Shown here in pieces: positions 5,455 to 11,709 of a stretch of 11,709 bases of DNA. Both the position numbers and the translations under genes were made by a program. This stretch comes from Candidatus Hermodarchaeota archaeon (GTDB lineage: Archaea > Asgardarchaeota > Hermodarchaeia > Hermodarchaeales > Hermodarchaeaceae): NCBI GenBank assembly GCA_016839995.1, contig JAEOTD010000062.1:1-11709 (forward strand). The letters run 5' to 3'. The notes below the pieces were generated by a model. That model was given only the letters and a program-made list of their open reading frames with translations. It did no database searches and was not told where the DNA came from. Every line of letters starts with the position of its first letter. Positions within the stretch are counted from its first letter, which is position 1.

Positions 5455-6072
5455 ATGGCTAACTCGATGGGACGAATTGAATGCTGGAAGCTTTATTGGC
5501 GTATGACGGAACTGGGCTCTCTCACTCGACGATATATCGTGATTGGCGCATTTGATGGTGCATTGACGATTGTTGCAATAGTTCTTGGTGCACTTGCTGC
5601 TGTAGTGTTTTTTGGGTCAATCATTGGACCTCTTGATGTTAGGATTCTTGTGAGTGCAGGATTCGCTGCAGCGATTGGCTTAGCAATTTCGAGTGGATGG
5701 GGCGCTTATGAGGCTGAGCGAGTTGAACGAAAATTGGAAATACAACAACTCGAGAAGCAAATGCAACGACCAATGGATGGGTGTATGGTTGATTCAGCGG
5801 TTCGGTTTGCTACTATTTGGGCGTCATTTATCCATGGGTTTTCTCCACTTCCTGCCGCGATTCTCCCCCTCATCCCGTTGATGTTTTTTCCCTTTGATTT
5901 CATTTTGGCAGCCGCAATCTCTGTCATAATAACGATGGTCTTTCTATTTGCACTTGGAGTATGGATGGGTCGTCTCGCCAAAGCAAGCATGTTAGCTGGA
6001 GGGCTCAGAATTGTCTTTGCGGGTGTTGTTACCGCAATTATCCTTGTTGCTCTTGCAGCTGTGTTTAATTAA
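5455..6072 (+). CDS. VIT1/CCC1-family membrane protein, probable metal-ion transporter
   Basis: A 205-residue integral membrane protein resembling the DUF125/VIT1-CCC1 family, which in yeast and plants moves iron or manganese out of the cytosol into the vacuole; short archaeal members exist. The first helix carries YIVIGAFDGALTIVAIVLGA (27-46), with Asp34-Gly35 at the place of the family's NDG/FDG motif. A second helix ends in ISSGWGAYEAER (79-90), followed by a charged segment, ERKLEIQQLEKQM (91-103), rich in Glu, where eukaryotic members have their cytoplasmic metal-binding domain. Three more helices follow: LPAAILPLIPLMFFP, FILAAAISVIITMVFLFALG and a last one from about 185 to 203. Substrate cannot be told from sequence. 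It is convergent with gatE, with only 26 bases between their stop codons. Confidence 0.75.
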   Translation: MANSMGRIECWKLYWRMTELGSLTRRYIVIGAFDGALTIVAIVLGALAAVVFFGSIIGPLDVRILVSAGFAAAIGLAISSGWGAYEAERVERKLEIQQLEKQMQRPMDGCMVDSAVRFATIWASFIHGFSPLPAAILPLIPLMFFPFDFILAAAISVIITMVFLFALGVWMGRLAKASMLAGGLRIVFAGVVTAIILVALAAVFN

Positions 6073-6098
6073 CACTTCAAACGTCTTATGTCGCCCAG

Positions 6099-8006
6099 TC
6101 AGGATTGTTGCTGCGCTTTCACTGCAGATCGAAGAAGTTCACTTACCAGTTTTCCATCAGCTCGTCCCCGAACTTCTTTCATCACCAATCCCATCAAAGG
6201 TCCGATTGCCCTATCCCCACGCTCAGCAACCATTACTGCGTTTGCCTCTACAATTTGCTCAATAATTGATTTTAGCTCATCTTTAGAAATCACACCTAAC
6301 CCGAGATCTTGGATGGCTTTATCAACAGTTTGCGTTGGATGTTGGGCAAGCCAGGTGAGAAGATCTTCAATAGCCTCCTTGGCAAACTTCTCTTCTGCGA
6401 GTCGATCAAAAAGTAGTAGGACCTGTTCTTCGGGGATATCATCTACCTTGATTTCTTCACGCTCTAGATTTCGCCAACTTGTTTCTAGAGTGGAAGCTGC
6501 AGTTACGGCTAACTTAGGATGTTTCTTGATGATATCTTCAAATAGGTCAATTCGAAGTGACCGAATCATGATATTTGCCAATTCATCACTCAAATGATAC
6601 TCCTCATGGAATTTCTGTAATTTCTCTTCTGGTAATTCGGGTAATCCTTGACGGATTCGTTTGAGACGTTTTTTTGTTACAGTGATGGGAGCAACATCGG
6701 TTTCTGGATACATTCGGGCTGCGCCTGGTCGAGGTCGTGAATAACGTGTGGTTCCATCTGCCAGAGGTCCGCGAGTTTCTGCTGGGATACCTTTCAAGGC
6801 TTGTTGGGCTCGAAGAGCTACAGCTTTGAGGGCGTCAGTGGAAGCGGATTTTGATGCCGCTACAATGATTATCGCATCAGCGTCTTGGGCTTTCAGATGT
6901 CTTCGAAGTTTATTGACTTCATCTGCAATAATGCCGTAGTTTGGAAGTTCATCAGTGTGAAACAGTCCTTGGACATCGCCCCAGAATTTTGCATAATCAG
7001 CGAACTCGCTTCCCACGCGACGTCCGGGTTGAACTTCTTTACCAACCAGACCTGCAAATCCTGGAAGCACTAGGGCGTATACTCCTTCCTTTCGTTTCAG
7101 TGACGCTTTGATAACTTTGCTTGTGCTTTTCTGAAAGAGCTTAGAGACATCATGGACGACTTGTTTTATCTGCCCACTGCGGACTCCACGGTTCTTTAAT
7201 TCGTCTCGGAGTTTGAGGAGCTCAACTTGTCTTTGGACTTCATATTGGACTACTTGTCCGATGAGATTGAGTTGCTGCACTCCTTTGATTTCAATGATGG
7301 CTCCTCCTTTCACCGACACGTTGATGTCTTGCCGGATGGTGCCTAAGCCCCGTTTCACTTTTCCAGTGACACGAAAGATTTGTCCAATTCGGAGTGCTGT
7401 TGCCTGCACCTGTTCTGGGGTTTTCATGACTGGAGCCGTTGCTACTTCAATGAGCGGAATTCCAAGTCGGTCAAGTCGCCAGTAGGTTTTTGTGCCTTTC
7501 TCTTGGATTTTCCGAGCTGCATCCTCCTCTACCCCTATGGTTTGAATGGGCACCTTGAACCCATTTACATCAATTTCTCCTCCGAAGGCTACAACGACAC
7601 TTCGCTGAAATCCGGTTGTGTTCGATCCATCTATTACCAGTTTCCGCATTACTTGAATCTCGTCAACAGGCTGAGATTTCATCAGTAAAGAGATTTCCAG
7701 GGCGTGGTTCACGGCCTCTTCATCAAGGAGATGTGGGGGTTCTTCATCCTGCTCGACTAAACAAATACTATCATCATAGTTTTGGTAAATATGAACGCGA
7801 CCTTTCTGGAACTCAAACAATGCTGCAGGATCTACTTCACCGAGTTCGCTTTGTGTTGGTCGTAAGCGGCGGAGAAAAGTGAAATGGGGGTCATCTTCTC
7901 GAATTTCAGTTGGGCAGTTACAAAATAGCTTGGTTTTTGTGTTCAATTGTTGATGGACTTCTATCCCGATGAGTGCACCAGCTTTTTCATAGTCAATTTG
8001 TGTCAT
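6099..8006 (-). CDS. gatE: Glutamyl-tRNA(Gln) amidotransferase subunit E
   Basis: A 635-residue GatE, the tRNA-binding and transamidase subunit of archaeal GatDE. It phosphorylates the Glu of Glu-tRNA(Gln) and receives ammonia made by GatD to form Gln-tRNA(Gln). The GatB/E cradle begins with AGALIGIEVHQQLNTKTKLF (9-28) and includes the Cys-containing FCNCP, then QNYDDSICLVEQDEEPP, KLVIDGSNTTGFQR, RLGIPLIEVATAP, IRQDINVSVKGGA and IEIKGVQQL. An insert like the GAD domain of bacterial AspRS follows (about 295-405, LVLPGFAGLVG to RGPLADGTTRY), a feature of GatE and not of GatB. The C-terminal part from about 490 is the helical and YqeY-like tail that holds tRNA. The ATG at 8006 overlaps the gatD stop as ATGA; the reading frame is open for 39 more codons upstream, but those lie in gatD and have no match to GatE. 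Confidence 0.97.
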   Translation of the reverse strand: MTQIDYEKAGALIGIEVHQQLNTKTKLFCNCPTEIREDDPHFTFLRRLRPTQSELGEVDPAALFEFQKGRVHIYQNYDDSICLVEQDEEPPHLLDEEAVNHALEISLLMKSQPVDEIQVMRKLVIDGSNTTGFQRSVVVAFGGEIDVNGFKVPIQTIGVEEDAARKIQEKGTKTYWRLDRLGIPLIEVATAPVMKTPEQVQATALRIGQIFRVTGKVKRGLGTIRQDINVSVKGGAIIEIKGVQQLNLIGQVVQYEVQRQVELLKLRDELKNRGVRSGQIKQVVHDVSKLFQKSTSKVIKASLKRKEGVYALVLPGFAGLVGKEVQPGRRVGSEFADYAKFWGDVQGLFHTDELPNYGIIADEVNKLRRHLKAQDADAIIIVAASKSASTDALKAVALRAQQALKGIPAETRGPLADGTTRYSRPRPGAARMYPETDVAPITVTKKRLKRIRQGLPELPEEKLQKFHEEYHLSDELANIMIRSLRIDLFEDIIKKHPKLAVTAASTLETSWRNLEREEIKVDDIPEEQVLLLFDRLAEEKFAKEAIEDLLTWLAQHPTQTVDKAIQDLGLGVISKDELKSIIEQIVEANAVMVAERGDRAIGPLMGLVMKEVRGRADGKLVSELLRSAVKAQQQS

Positions 8007-9358
8007 TGCCTGGTCATCTCTTCGTATTGGCTGCGCTTCGAGCAATCCGTGATTTCTCCAACTAGGTTTTCTAGCATACGAAGGCGAACTTCGGACAGAT
8101 TTCGAGTTTGGGCAAGGACCCACATTAATTTCACATACGCTGTCTCAGCAAGCATATCCTCTGCTGGGATGACTCCTTGCTGAACCAACTCGACCCCAGT
8201 TCGATACACTCGCATTTGAACCCGCCCCCAAATGCACTGTGAAGTCATGACCACAGGTATTTGTTCTTCTTGCGCGCGCTCAATAGCGTTCATTAGAGTT
8301 TCTGGTGCATGTCCCAACCCCGTGCCCTCAAGGACTATTCCATGGTACTCACGATCAATTATGGAGTCAATGAGCTCTCCGGTCATCCCTGGTGTAGTTT
8401 TAATTAACGCTACTTTTGAATCGAATTTGGGTTGAAGTGATAGCTCACGTTTCGGGTCTCGGTGGTGATATGCCGCACTGTCAACGAGCATGTGTACTTT
8501 GTCGTCCTTCACTTCACCCAAGATGTCTGCATTAATGGTTAAGAAAGCGTCACGTCGGCTGGTATGACACTTTCGAACCTGTGTGCCGGGGTGAAGGGAA
8601 ATACTCGTGTCATCTGGTAATCGATGCATCGCGATTACGACTTCAGCAAACGGTGCTTGTGACGCGGCAATTACTGCACCTGTAAGATTCAAGGCGGCAT
8701 CGGTTGAGGGACGATCAGATGAGCGCTGAGAGCCGGTCAGAATAACAGGTCGTGGGAGGTTTTGGAGGGCAAAACTCAAGGCGGCTGCAGTATATCCCAT
8801 GGTGTCAGTACCATGCGCAATTACGACGCCCTCTGATTCCTCAAGGTGTTTTGCAGTTTGTTTAGCAATGGTTGTCCAGTGACTCGGCTGAAGGTTTTCA
8901 CTGAACACACTAAACAGGACCTCTGCCCGAATATTGGCGATGTCCCCCAGTTCAGGTACTACAGTATAGAGATCATCTGCTGTTAACGCAGGATTCACAG
9001 CACCTGTATGGTAATCCACACGGCTAGCAATGGTGCCTCCTGTACTAAGAATACTCACCCAGGGTACTCCTTTCTTAATTTTTCGGGCGACGGCTGGAAG
9101 CTCTGGTTGGCCTTTTTTCCCTGCTTTCAATTTCTTTAGTTTCTGAATGTTGTCGACATGGATTCCAACATTATATCCTGAATCAAGTTTTAGGACAATG
9201 TGTTTGTCATCTGCTCCGATCTCGGCACGAGGAATGACAATCCCTTCAAAGGTATTATCTGCTGTTTGGATTGATATTCGATCTCCAACTTTGACCTTTG
9301 CCTTGTCAAGGGTTTTCTGGGCTTCACCAAGATAGCCTGCCGGTTCATCTGTTGGCAT
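8003..9358 (-). CDS. gatD: Glutamyl-tRNA(Gln) amidotransferase subunit D (glutaminase)
   Basis: A 451-residue GatD, the L-asparaginase-like subunit that releases ammonia from an amide donor for GatE. The N-terminal small beta domain includes KVGDRISIQ and FEGIVIPR (about 22-44). The asparaginase fold has STGGTIASRVD (105-115, catalytic Thr109), AHGTDTMGYTAAAL (181-194, Thr184 and Asp185), TGSQRSSDRPSTDAALNL (208-225) and VRKCHTSRRDAF with the likely catalytic Lys263. These four residues are the Thr-Thr-Asp-Lys set of the family, so the enzyme looks intact. Length is slightly above the usual 420-440. It starts with ATG and AGGCGG upstream, and is 122 bases after the surface-protein gene on the same strand. 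GatDE implies that Gln-tRNA is made indirectly, by mis-charging and amidation; no GlnRS is in the window. Confidence 0.97.
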   Translation of the reverse strand: MPTDEPAGYLGEAQKTLDKAKVKVGDRISIQTADNTFEGIVIPRAEIGADDKHIVLKLDSGYNVGIHVDNIQKLKKLKAGKKGQPELPAVARKIKKGVPWVSILSTGGTIASRVDYHTGAVNPALTADDLYTVVPELGDIANIRAEVLFSVFSENLQPSHWTTIAKQTAKHLEESEGVVIAHGTDTMGYTAAALSFALQNLPRPVILTGSQRSSDRPSTDAALNLTGAVIAASQAPFAEVVIAMHRLPDDTSISLHPGTQVRKCHTSRRDAFLTINADILGEVKDDKVHMLVDSAAYHHRDPKRELSLQPKFDSKVALIKTTPGMTGELIDSIIDREYHGIVLEGTGLGHAPETLMNAIERAQEEQIPVVMTSQCIWGRVQMRVYRTGVELVQQGVIPAEDMLAETAYVKLMWVLAQTRNLSEVRLRMLENLVGEITDCSKRSQYEEMTRQ

Positions 9359-9480
9359 AATGAATGACCGCCTGTAGGGATGTAAGGACTTTGGGCTTTT
9401 AGGACTTTGCCCATCTCAATCAGAAGTACCAACTGGGGCGTTTCAGGAGAAACATTTCAATTTTTCAACAGGGGTAGGGA
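9359..9480 (-). promoter_or_regulatory. gatD upstream region with tandem AGGACTTTG repeats around a TATA-like box
   Basis: On the + strand AGGACTTTG occurs at 9385-9393 and again at 9401-9409, 16 bases apart. Read on the minus strand, CCTAAAAGC between and within the copies resembles an archaeal TATA box, about 40 bases before the gatD start. A short inverted repeat, GTTTC-TCCT-GAAAC on the minus strand (9439-9452), lies further upstream and may belong to the 3' end of the surface-protein transcript. So gatDE may have its own, possibly regulated, promoter. Confidence 0.4.
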
Positions 9481-10857
9481 TTAGAAGATTCGCCTGCGGA
9501 AACGATACAGGATGAGGAGGATAATGACAATGATAACAGTCGCTGCAGCAATCCCGATGAGTGTAACCTCGTTAGGAGTTAACCCTTGACCTATCGTGAG
9601 TGATTCTGTTGTTCCTTGGAATGTGTTTTGATTATCAAAGTTATTAATTCCAGCGACCTGAACGGCTGGGTACTCATAGGTGCCTGCAACCAACGCCATT
9701 GCCCAATATTCTAAAGTTACGTTTTCACCCGGTTCAAGATTGGCTATGGATGTTGACGCTGTTCCTCCAACTAGCTGGAACACACCGGTTTCAATAGCGA
9801 GAACGTCATGAATCGTGGCCGTTGAGAAGATGGTGTTACCAGTATTCACAACTGTTATTCGAACAGCCAGTGTGTCACCTCGATTCAAGACGGTGGTGCT
9901 AAATTCCCGGGTTATGGCGATAACAGAGGATTCCTCTTGGAATGAGATAGTATAATCAAAATCTTCCATTGTATCGGTGAATTGGTATTCTTCAACACCA
10001 ATTGGGTAATAGGGGAAGGTGATGCCTTCAAAAGCTGATTCTGGAGATCCATCTAGGTACACCCGGTTATAGGGGCCACGGATGGTTAAGAGCCCTTCTC
10101 CTGTGAGATTCAACGGGGCATCGATTCCCATAGCCCGTCCAAGGCGTAACACAGATGTTCCGCTTTGATCTTCAATAGCATTGGCAATAGTATACGTAAA
10201 GGTCACATTCGCGATGGGTTGGTTTTCAAACCATTCAAGATGGATATGATACTCAGTTAGATCAGCAACAATGCCCGTTGCATTAAATCCATCCATAAGG
10301 TATGCTGTGGCGTTGTTGACGAGATAGAAGGTGGAATTCAGGAATTCTTCATGAGAAGCAATAGCATCATTGAAAAGCCAGGTAGTTTCGTTCTCATACT
10401 CTGTGAAGTTGAAGATGCTCAGGGAGGGATAGCTATCATAGCGTACATAGTGTTCCATGGTATAGTTCAAGAAATCTGTTACTTCGTCAGCGGTTGTTGT
10501 ACTATCCCATGCAACGGCATAGATTGTAGCATTACCTGGGTTTCCGTCCCAGATTCCGCCATCGATGTAACCAGCACTTGTCCAGTTATACAAGGGATTA
10601 AACGGTGATTGGGCACCGGTTCGTGGGCGTCCCGACCACTGGATGCTTACCGAATCATCATCAAAGGTGTATTGGGCGTCAAGGTGGACATCAATCCAAT
10701 CTGGAATGGTCTGAGGGAGAGGCGGGGTAGTGGCAGTCAACGCATTATCATTACCTGTTCTACCTATCTGGTAACCAATTGCCGGAGCTAGAATGGGGTT
10801 GATTACAAGTATGCTGAAAAGGAACAGGAAAGGAATCAGTGCTATCTTTTTCTTCAC
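9481..10857 (-). CDS. Secreted, C-terminally anchored surface glycoprotein candidate
   Basis: A 458-residue protein of the type seen on archaeal cell surfaces. A signal peptide occupies about residues 1-28 (KKK, then IALIPFLFLFSILV). A large extracellular part follows, rich in Asn, Thr, Tyr and acidic residues. I count eleven N-X-S/T sequons (such as NWT, NYT, NFT, NET, NLT and NVT), most of them in the first 270 residues, which suggests heavy N-glycosylation. Residues of about 325-425 look like an Ig-like DUF11/CARDB-type domain (VRITVVNTGNTIFSTATIHD, then NLEPGENVTLEYWA). A membrane helix at about 431-451 and the basic end RFRRRIF anchor it. I do not recognise the N-terminal domain. Start is GTG, with GGTG at 10868-10865 upstream. 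It may precede gatDE in one transcript, but a functional link is not evident. Confidence 0.8.
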   Translation of the reverse strand: MKKKIALIPFLFLFSILVINPILAPAIGYQIGRTGNDNALTATTPPLPQTIPDWIDVHLDAQYTFDDDSVSIQWSGRPRTGAQSPFNPLYNWTSAGYIDGGIWDGNPGNATIYAVAWDSTTTADEVTDFLNYTMEHYVRYDSYPSLSIFNFTEYENETTWLFNDAIASHEEFLNSTFYLVNNATAYLMDGFNATGIVADLTEYHIHLEWFENQPIANVTFTYTIANAIEDQSGTSVLRLGRAMGIDAPLNLTGEGLLTIRGPYNRVYLDGSPESAFEGITFPYYPIGVEEYQFTDTMEDFDYTISFQEESSVIAITREFSTTVLNRGDTLAVRITVVNTGNTIFSTATIHDVLAIETGVFQLVGGTASTSIANLEPGENVTLEYWAMALVAGTYEYPAVQVAGINNFDNQNTFQGTTESLTIGQGLTPNEVTLIGIAAATVIIVIILLILYRFRRRIF

Positions 10858-11000
10858 AGTAATACACCATCGTACACTTGGAGCGAATTACAGGAGTGAA
10901 CCCGAATAATCAAAGGTTGTTTTTAACTTCTTCGTTAAGAAACCTCTGTTTGTACATGTGAGATGAATCGATACGTTACTTATCTACACACCTAGCTAGT

Positions 11001-11018
11001 CCAAGCCTTTTGGGCTGG
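11001..11018 (+). other. Small hairpin with TTTTG loop
   Basis: CC-A-AGCC (11001-11007) pairs with GGCTGG (11013-11018), with one bulged A, around the loop TTTTG. It stands directly after the palindrome CTAGCTAG (10992-10999) and six bases before the larger stem-loop. Confidence 0.4.
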
Positions 11019-11022
11019 CTTG

Positions 11023-11061
11023 CATCGACACACAACCCTCCCTCAGGGAGTGGGCTCGATG
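11023..11061 (+). other. Two-tier stem-loop of unknown role
   Basis: CATCGA (11023-11028) is a perfect inverted repeat of TCGATG (11056-11061). Within it CTCCC (11038-11042) pairs with GGGAG (11046-11050) around TCA, leaving internal loops of nine and five bases. The shape, lower stem, open pocket and upper stem, is loosely like an H/ACA-type guide unit, but the stems are short and I see no kink-turn and no clear ACA at the expected place. Confidence 0.45.
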
Positions 11062-11117
11062 GAAACTCCTTTATCTATATGGGCGTAGTTCACAAGATTT
11101 TCCGGTAGGTGCATTTC

Positions 11118-11123
11118 TTTATA
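11118..11123 (+). promoter_or_regulatory. TATA box of the tRNase Z-like gene
   Basis: TTTATA, preceded by pyrimidines (TTTC), ends 27 bases before the ATG at 11151. Archaeal transcription starts about 25 bases after the box, so the mRNA would be leaderless or nearly so. This agrees with the lack of any Shine-Dalgarno sequence before the ATG. Confidence 0.55.
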
Positions 11124-11150
11124 GCATCCCATCAACTACACTCTGCAACG

Positions 11151-11709
11151 ATGATTTCTGTATATCCTCTCCATGGTGTGGGTTCTCTTTCGACCTCAAC
11201 AATGGTTCACTGGGAGGGCACTCGCTTTATCCTCGATTGTGGTCCTGGAACCATGACGGAAATTTGGCGTCGAGGATTACGCCTCCGTGGCTTAGCTGCG
11301 GTGGCACTCAGTCATGCTCATTTGGATCACCTTTGGGGTCTTCCACCACTGCTATGGTTTTTGGAGCAGCGTGATTGGACACATGAGGTTTTCATCGTTT
11401 ATCCACCCGAAGTTGACTCTTCAATCAAACAGATGCTTCGTATCAGTGGAGAACCCGAATTTGTAACACTTCATCCTCTCTCTATTGACTCAGAACCATT
11501 GAACCTCGGAAAATTAACTATCAAAGCTTTTGAGGTGAATCATCCCTCTCCCAGTTGTGGATATTCCATCACCGAACAACTCAAACCCCGATTAGATGCC
11601 GCCAAACTCAAAGCAGAAGGAATTCCAAAATCGAAGTGGAGTCAGCTAGCTCAGAATAAATCAGTTCACTTCAAATCAAGGGAATTGAAACCCAGTACGT
11701 ATCAACTCG
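11151..11709 (+). CDS. rnz: tRNase Z-like metallo-beta-lactamase (3' part beyond the window)
   Basis: The frame is open from the ATG at 11151 to the right edge, 186 codons, so the protein is truncated only by the window. It resembles tRNase Z, which cuts the 3' trailer from tRNA precursors. A strand FILDCGPGT (26-34) leads to the metal motif SHAHLDH (54-60; His55, His57, Asp59, His60) and GLPPLL. A later segment VNHPSPSCGYSI gives His131 as a further metal ligand, followed by LKPRLDAAKLKAEGIP, which is characteristic of tRNase Z. The usual N-terminal LGTGG block is changed (PLHGVGSLSTS), so this may be a divergent branch or a related nuclease. ATG is chosen because of the TATA spacing and the fold beginning right there. 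Still unseen is the C-terminal part with the last His ligands. Confidence 0.8.
   Translation, partial: MISVYPLHGVGSLSTSTMVHWEGTRFILDCGPGTMTEIWRRGLRLRGLAAVALSHAHLDHLWGLPPLLWFLEQRDWTHEVFIVYPPEVDSSIKQMLRISGEPEFVTLHPLSIDSEPLNLGKLTIKAFEVNHPSPSCGYSITEQLKPRLDAAKLKAEGIPKSKWSQLAQNKSVHFKSRELKPSTYQL

Larger units (their letters stand above)
10858..11150. other. 293-base divergent intergenic region with two hairpins
   Basis: No open frame of note lies here. For the leftward gene the best TATA candidate is GTTAAAAAC on the minus strand (about 10917-10927), which overlaps an inverted repeat TTAAC-TTCTTC-GTTAA at 10923-10938. The middle, 10992-11061, holds CTAGCTAG and two hairpins described separately. 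For the rightward gene TTTATA at 11118-11123 is well placed. The paired segments in the middle are not needed for either promoter, and may be a small RNA or a regulatory site. Confidence 0.5.

Noticed and set aside
10858..11150. tRNA or C/D box RNA between the divergent genes
   Set aside because: No cloverleaf with a T-arm GGTTCRA sequence can be drawn, and GAGATGA near 10970 is not accompanied by a matching D box (CTGA) at a suitable distance.
1..11709. CRISPR array, insertion sequence or prophage
   Set aside because: No regularly spaced repeats, no transposase or integrase reading frame and no long terminal inverted repeats were found. The only repetitive stretch of note is the Pro/Glu coding repeat at about 3000-3400.

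Overview
The window looks like a stretch of an archaeal chromosome, most probably from an Asgard (Promethearchaeota) lineage. Archaeal affiliation rests on a gatD-gatE pair (the tRNA-dependent amidotransferase found only in archaea), TTTATA-like boxes placed for short or leaderless transcripts, and GGTG/GGAG ribosome-binding sites. The Asgard assignment rests on a homologue of the eukaryote-type ribosomal protein eL22 at 773-1102, together with a Ras-superfamily small GTPase and a Roadblock/LC7 protein close by. I cannot place it below phylum level by eye.

Layout. At the left edge a few codons of a possible leftward membrane-protein gene (1-46) face a rightward run: DUF2085 membrane protein (159-722), eL22 (773-1102), a 358-base gap with a hairpin and repeats, a COG2229-like small GTPase (1461-1979), thioredoxin (2058-2375) with a hairpin/T-tract terminator, and a Roadblock/LC7 protein (2520-2906). 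Convergent to these is an unrecognised Pro/Glu-rich protein (2950-3642, minus). Divergent from it is glycyl-tRNA synthetase (3844-5334), which ends in a clear terminator hairpin, followed by a VIT1/CCC1-type membrane protein (5455-6072). The minus strand then carries, in transcription order, a secreted and membrane-anchored surface glycoprotein candidate (10857-9481), gatD (9358-8003) and gatE (8006-6099); gatD and gatE overlap by ATGA. A 293-base divergent spacer with nested inverted repeats separates this from the 5' part of a tRNase Z-like gene (11151 onward), which runs off the right edge.

How the genes fit together. Much of the window serves translation: eL22 in the large ribosomal subunit, GlyRS for Gly-tRNA, GatDE for Gln-tRNA by the indirect route, and tRNase Z for tRNA 3' maturation. 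The GTPase and Roadblock protein are candidates for a small switch pair like bacterial MglA/MglB, with thioredoxin between them. The GTPase has Leu where the catalytic Gln is normally found, so it may need a partner to hydrolyse GTP. The best leads for something new are this GTPase/thioredoxin/Roadblock group, the Pro/Glu-rich protein with its KRRTFFF end, the archaeal eL22, and two intergenic regions with unexplained secondary structure.
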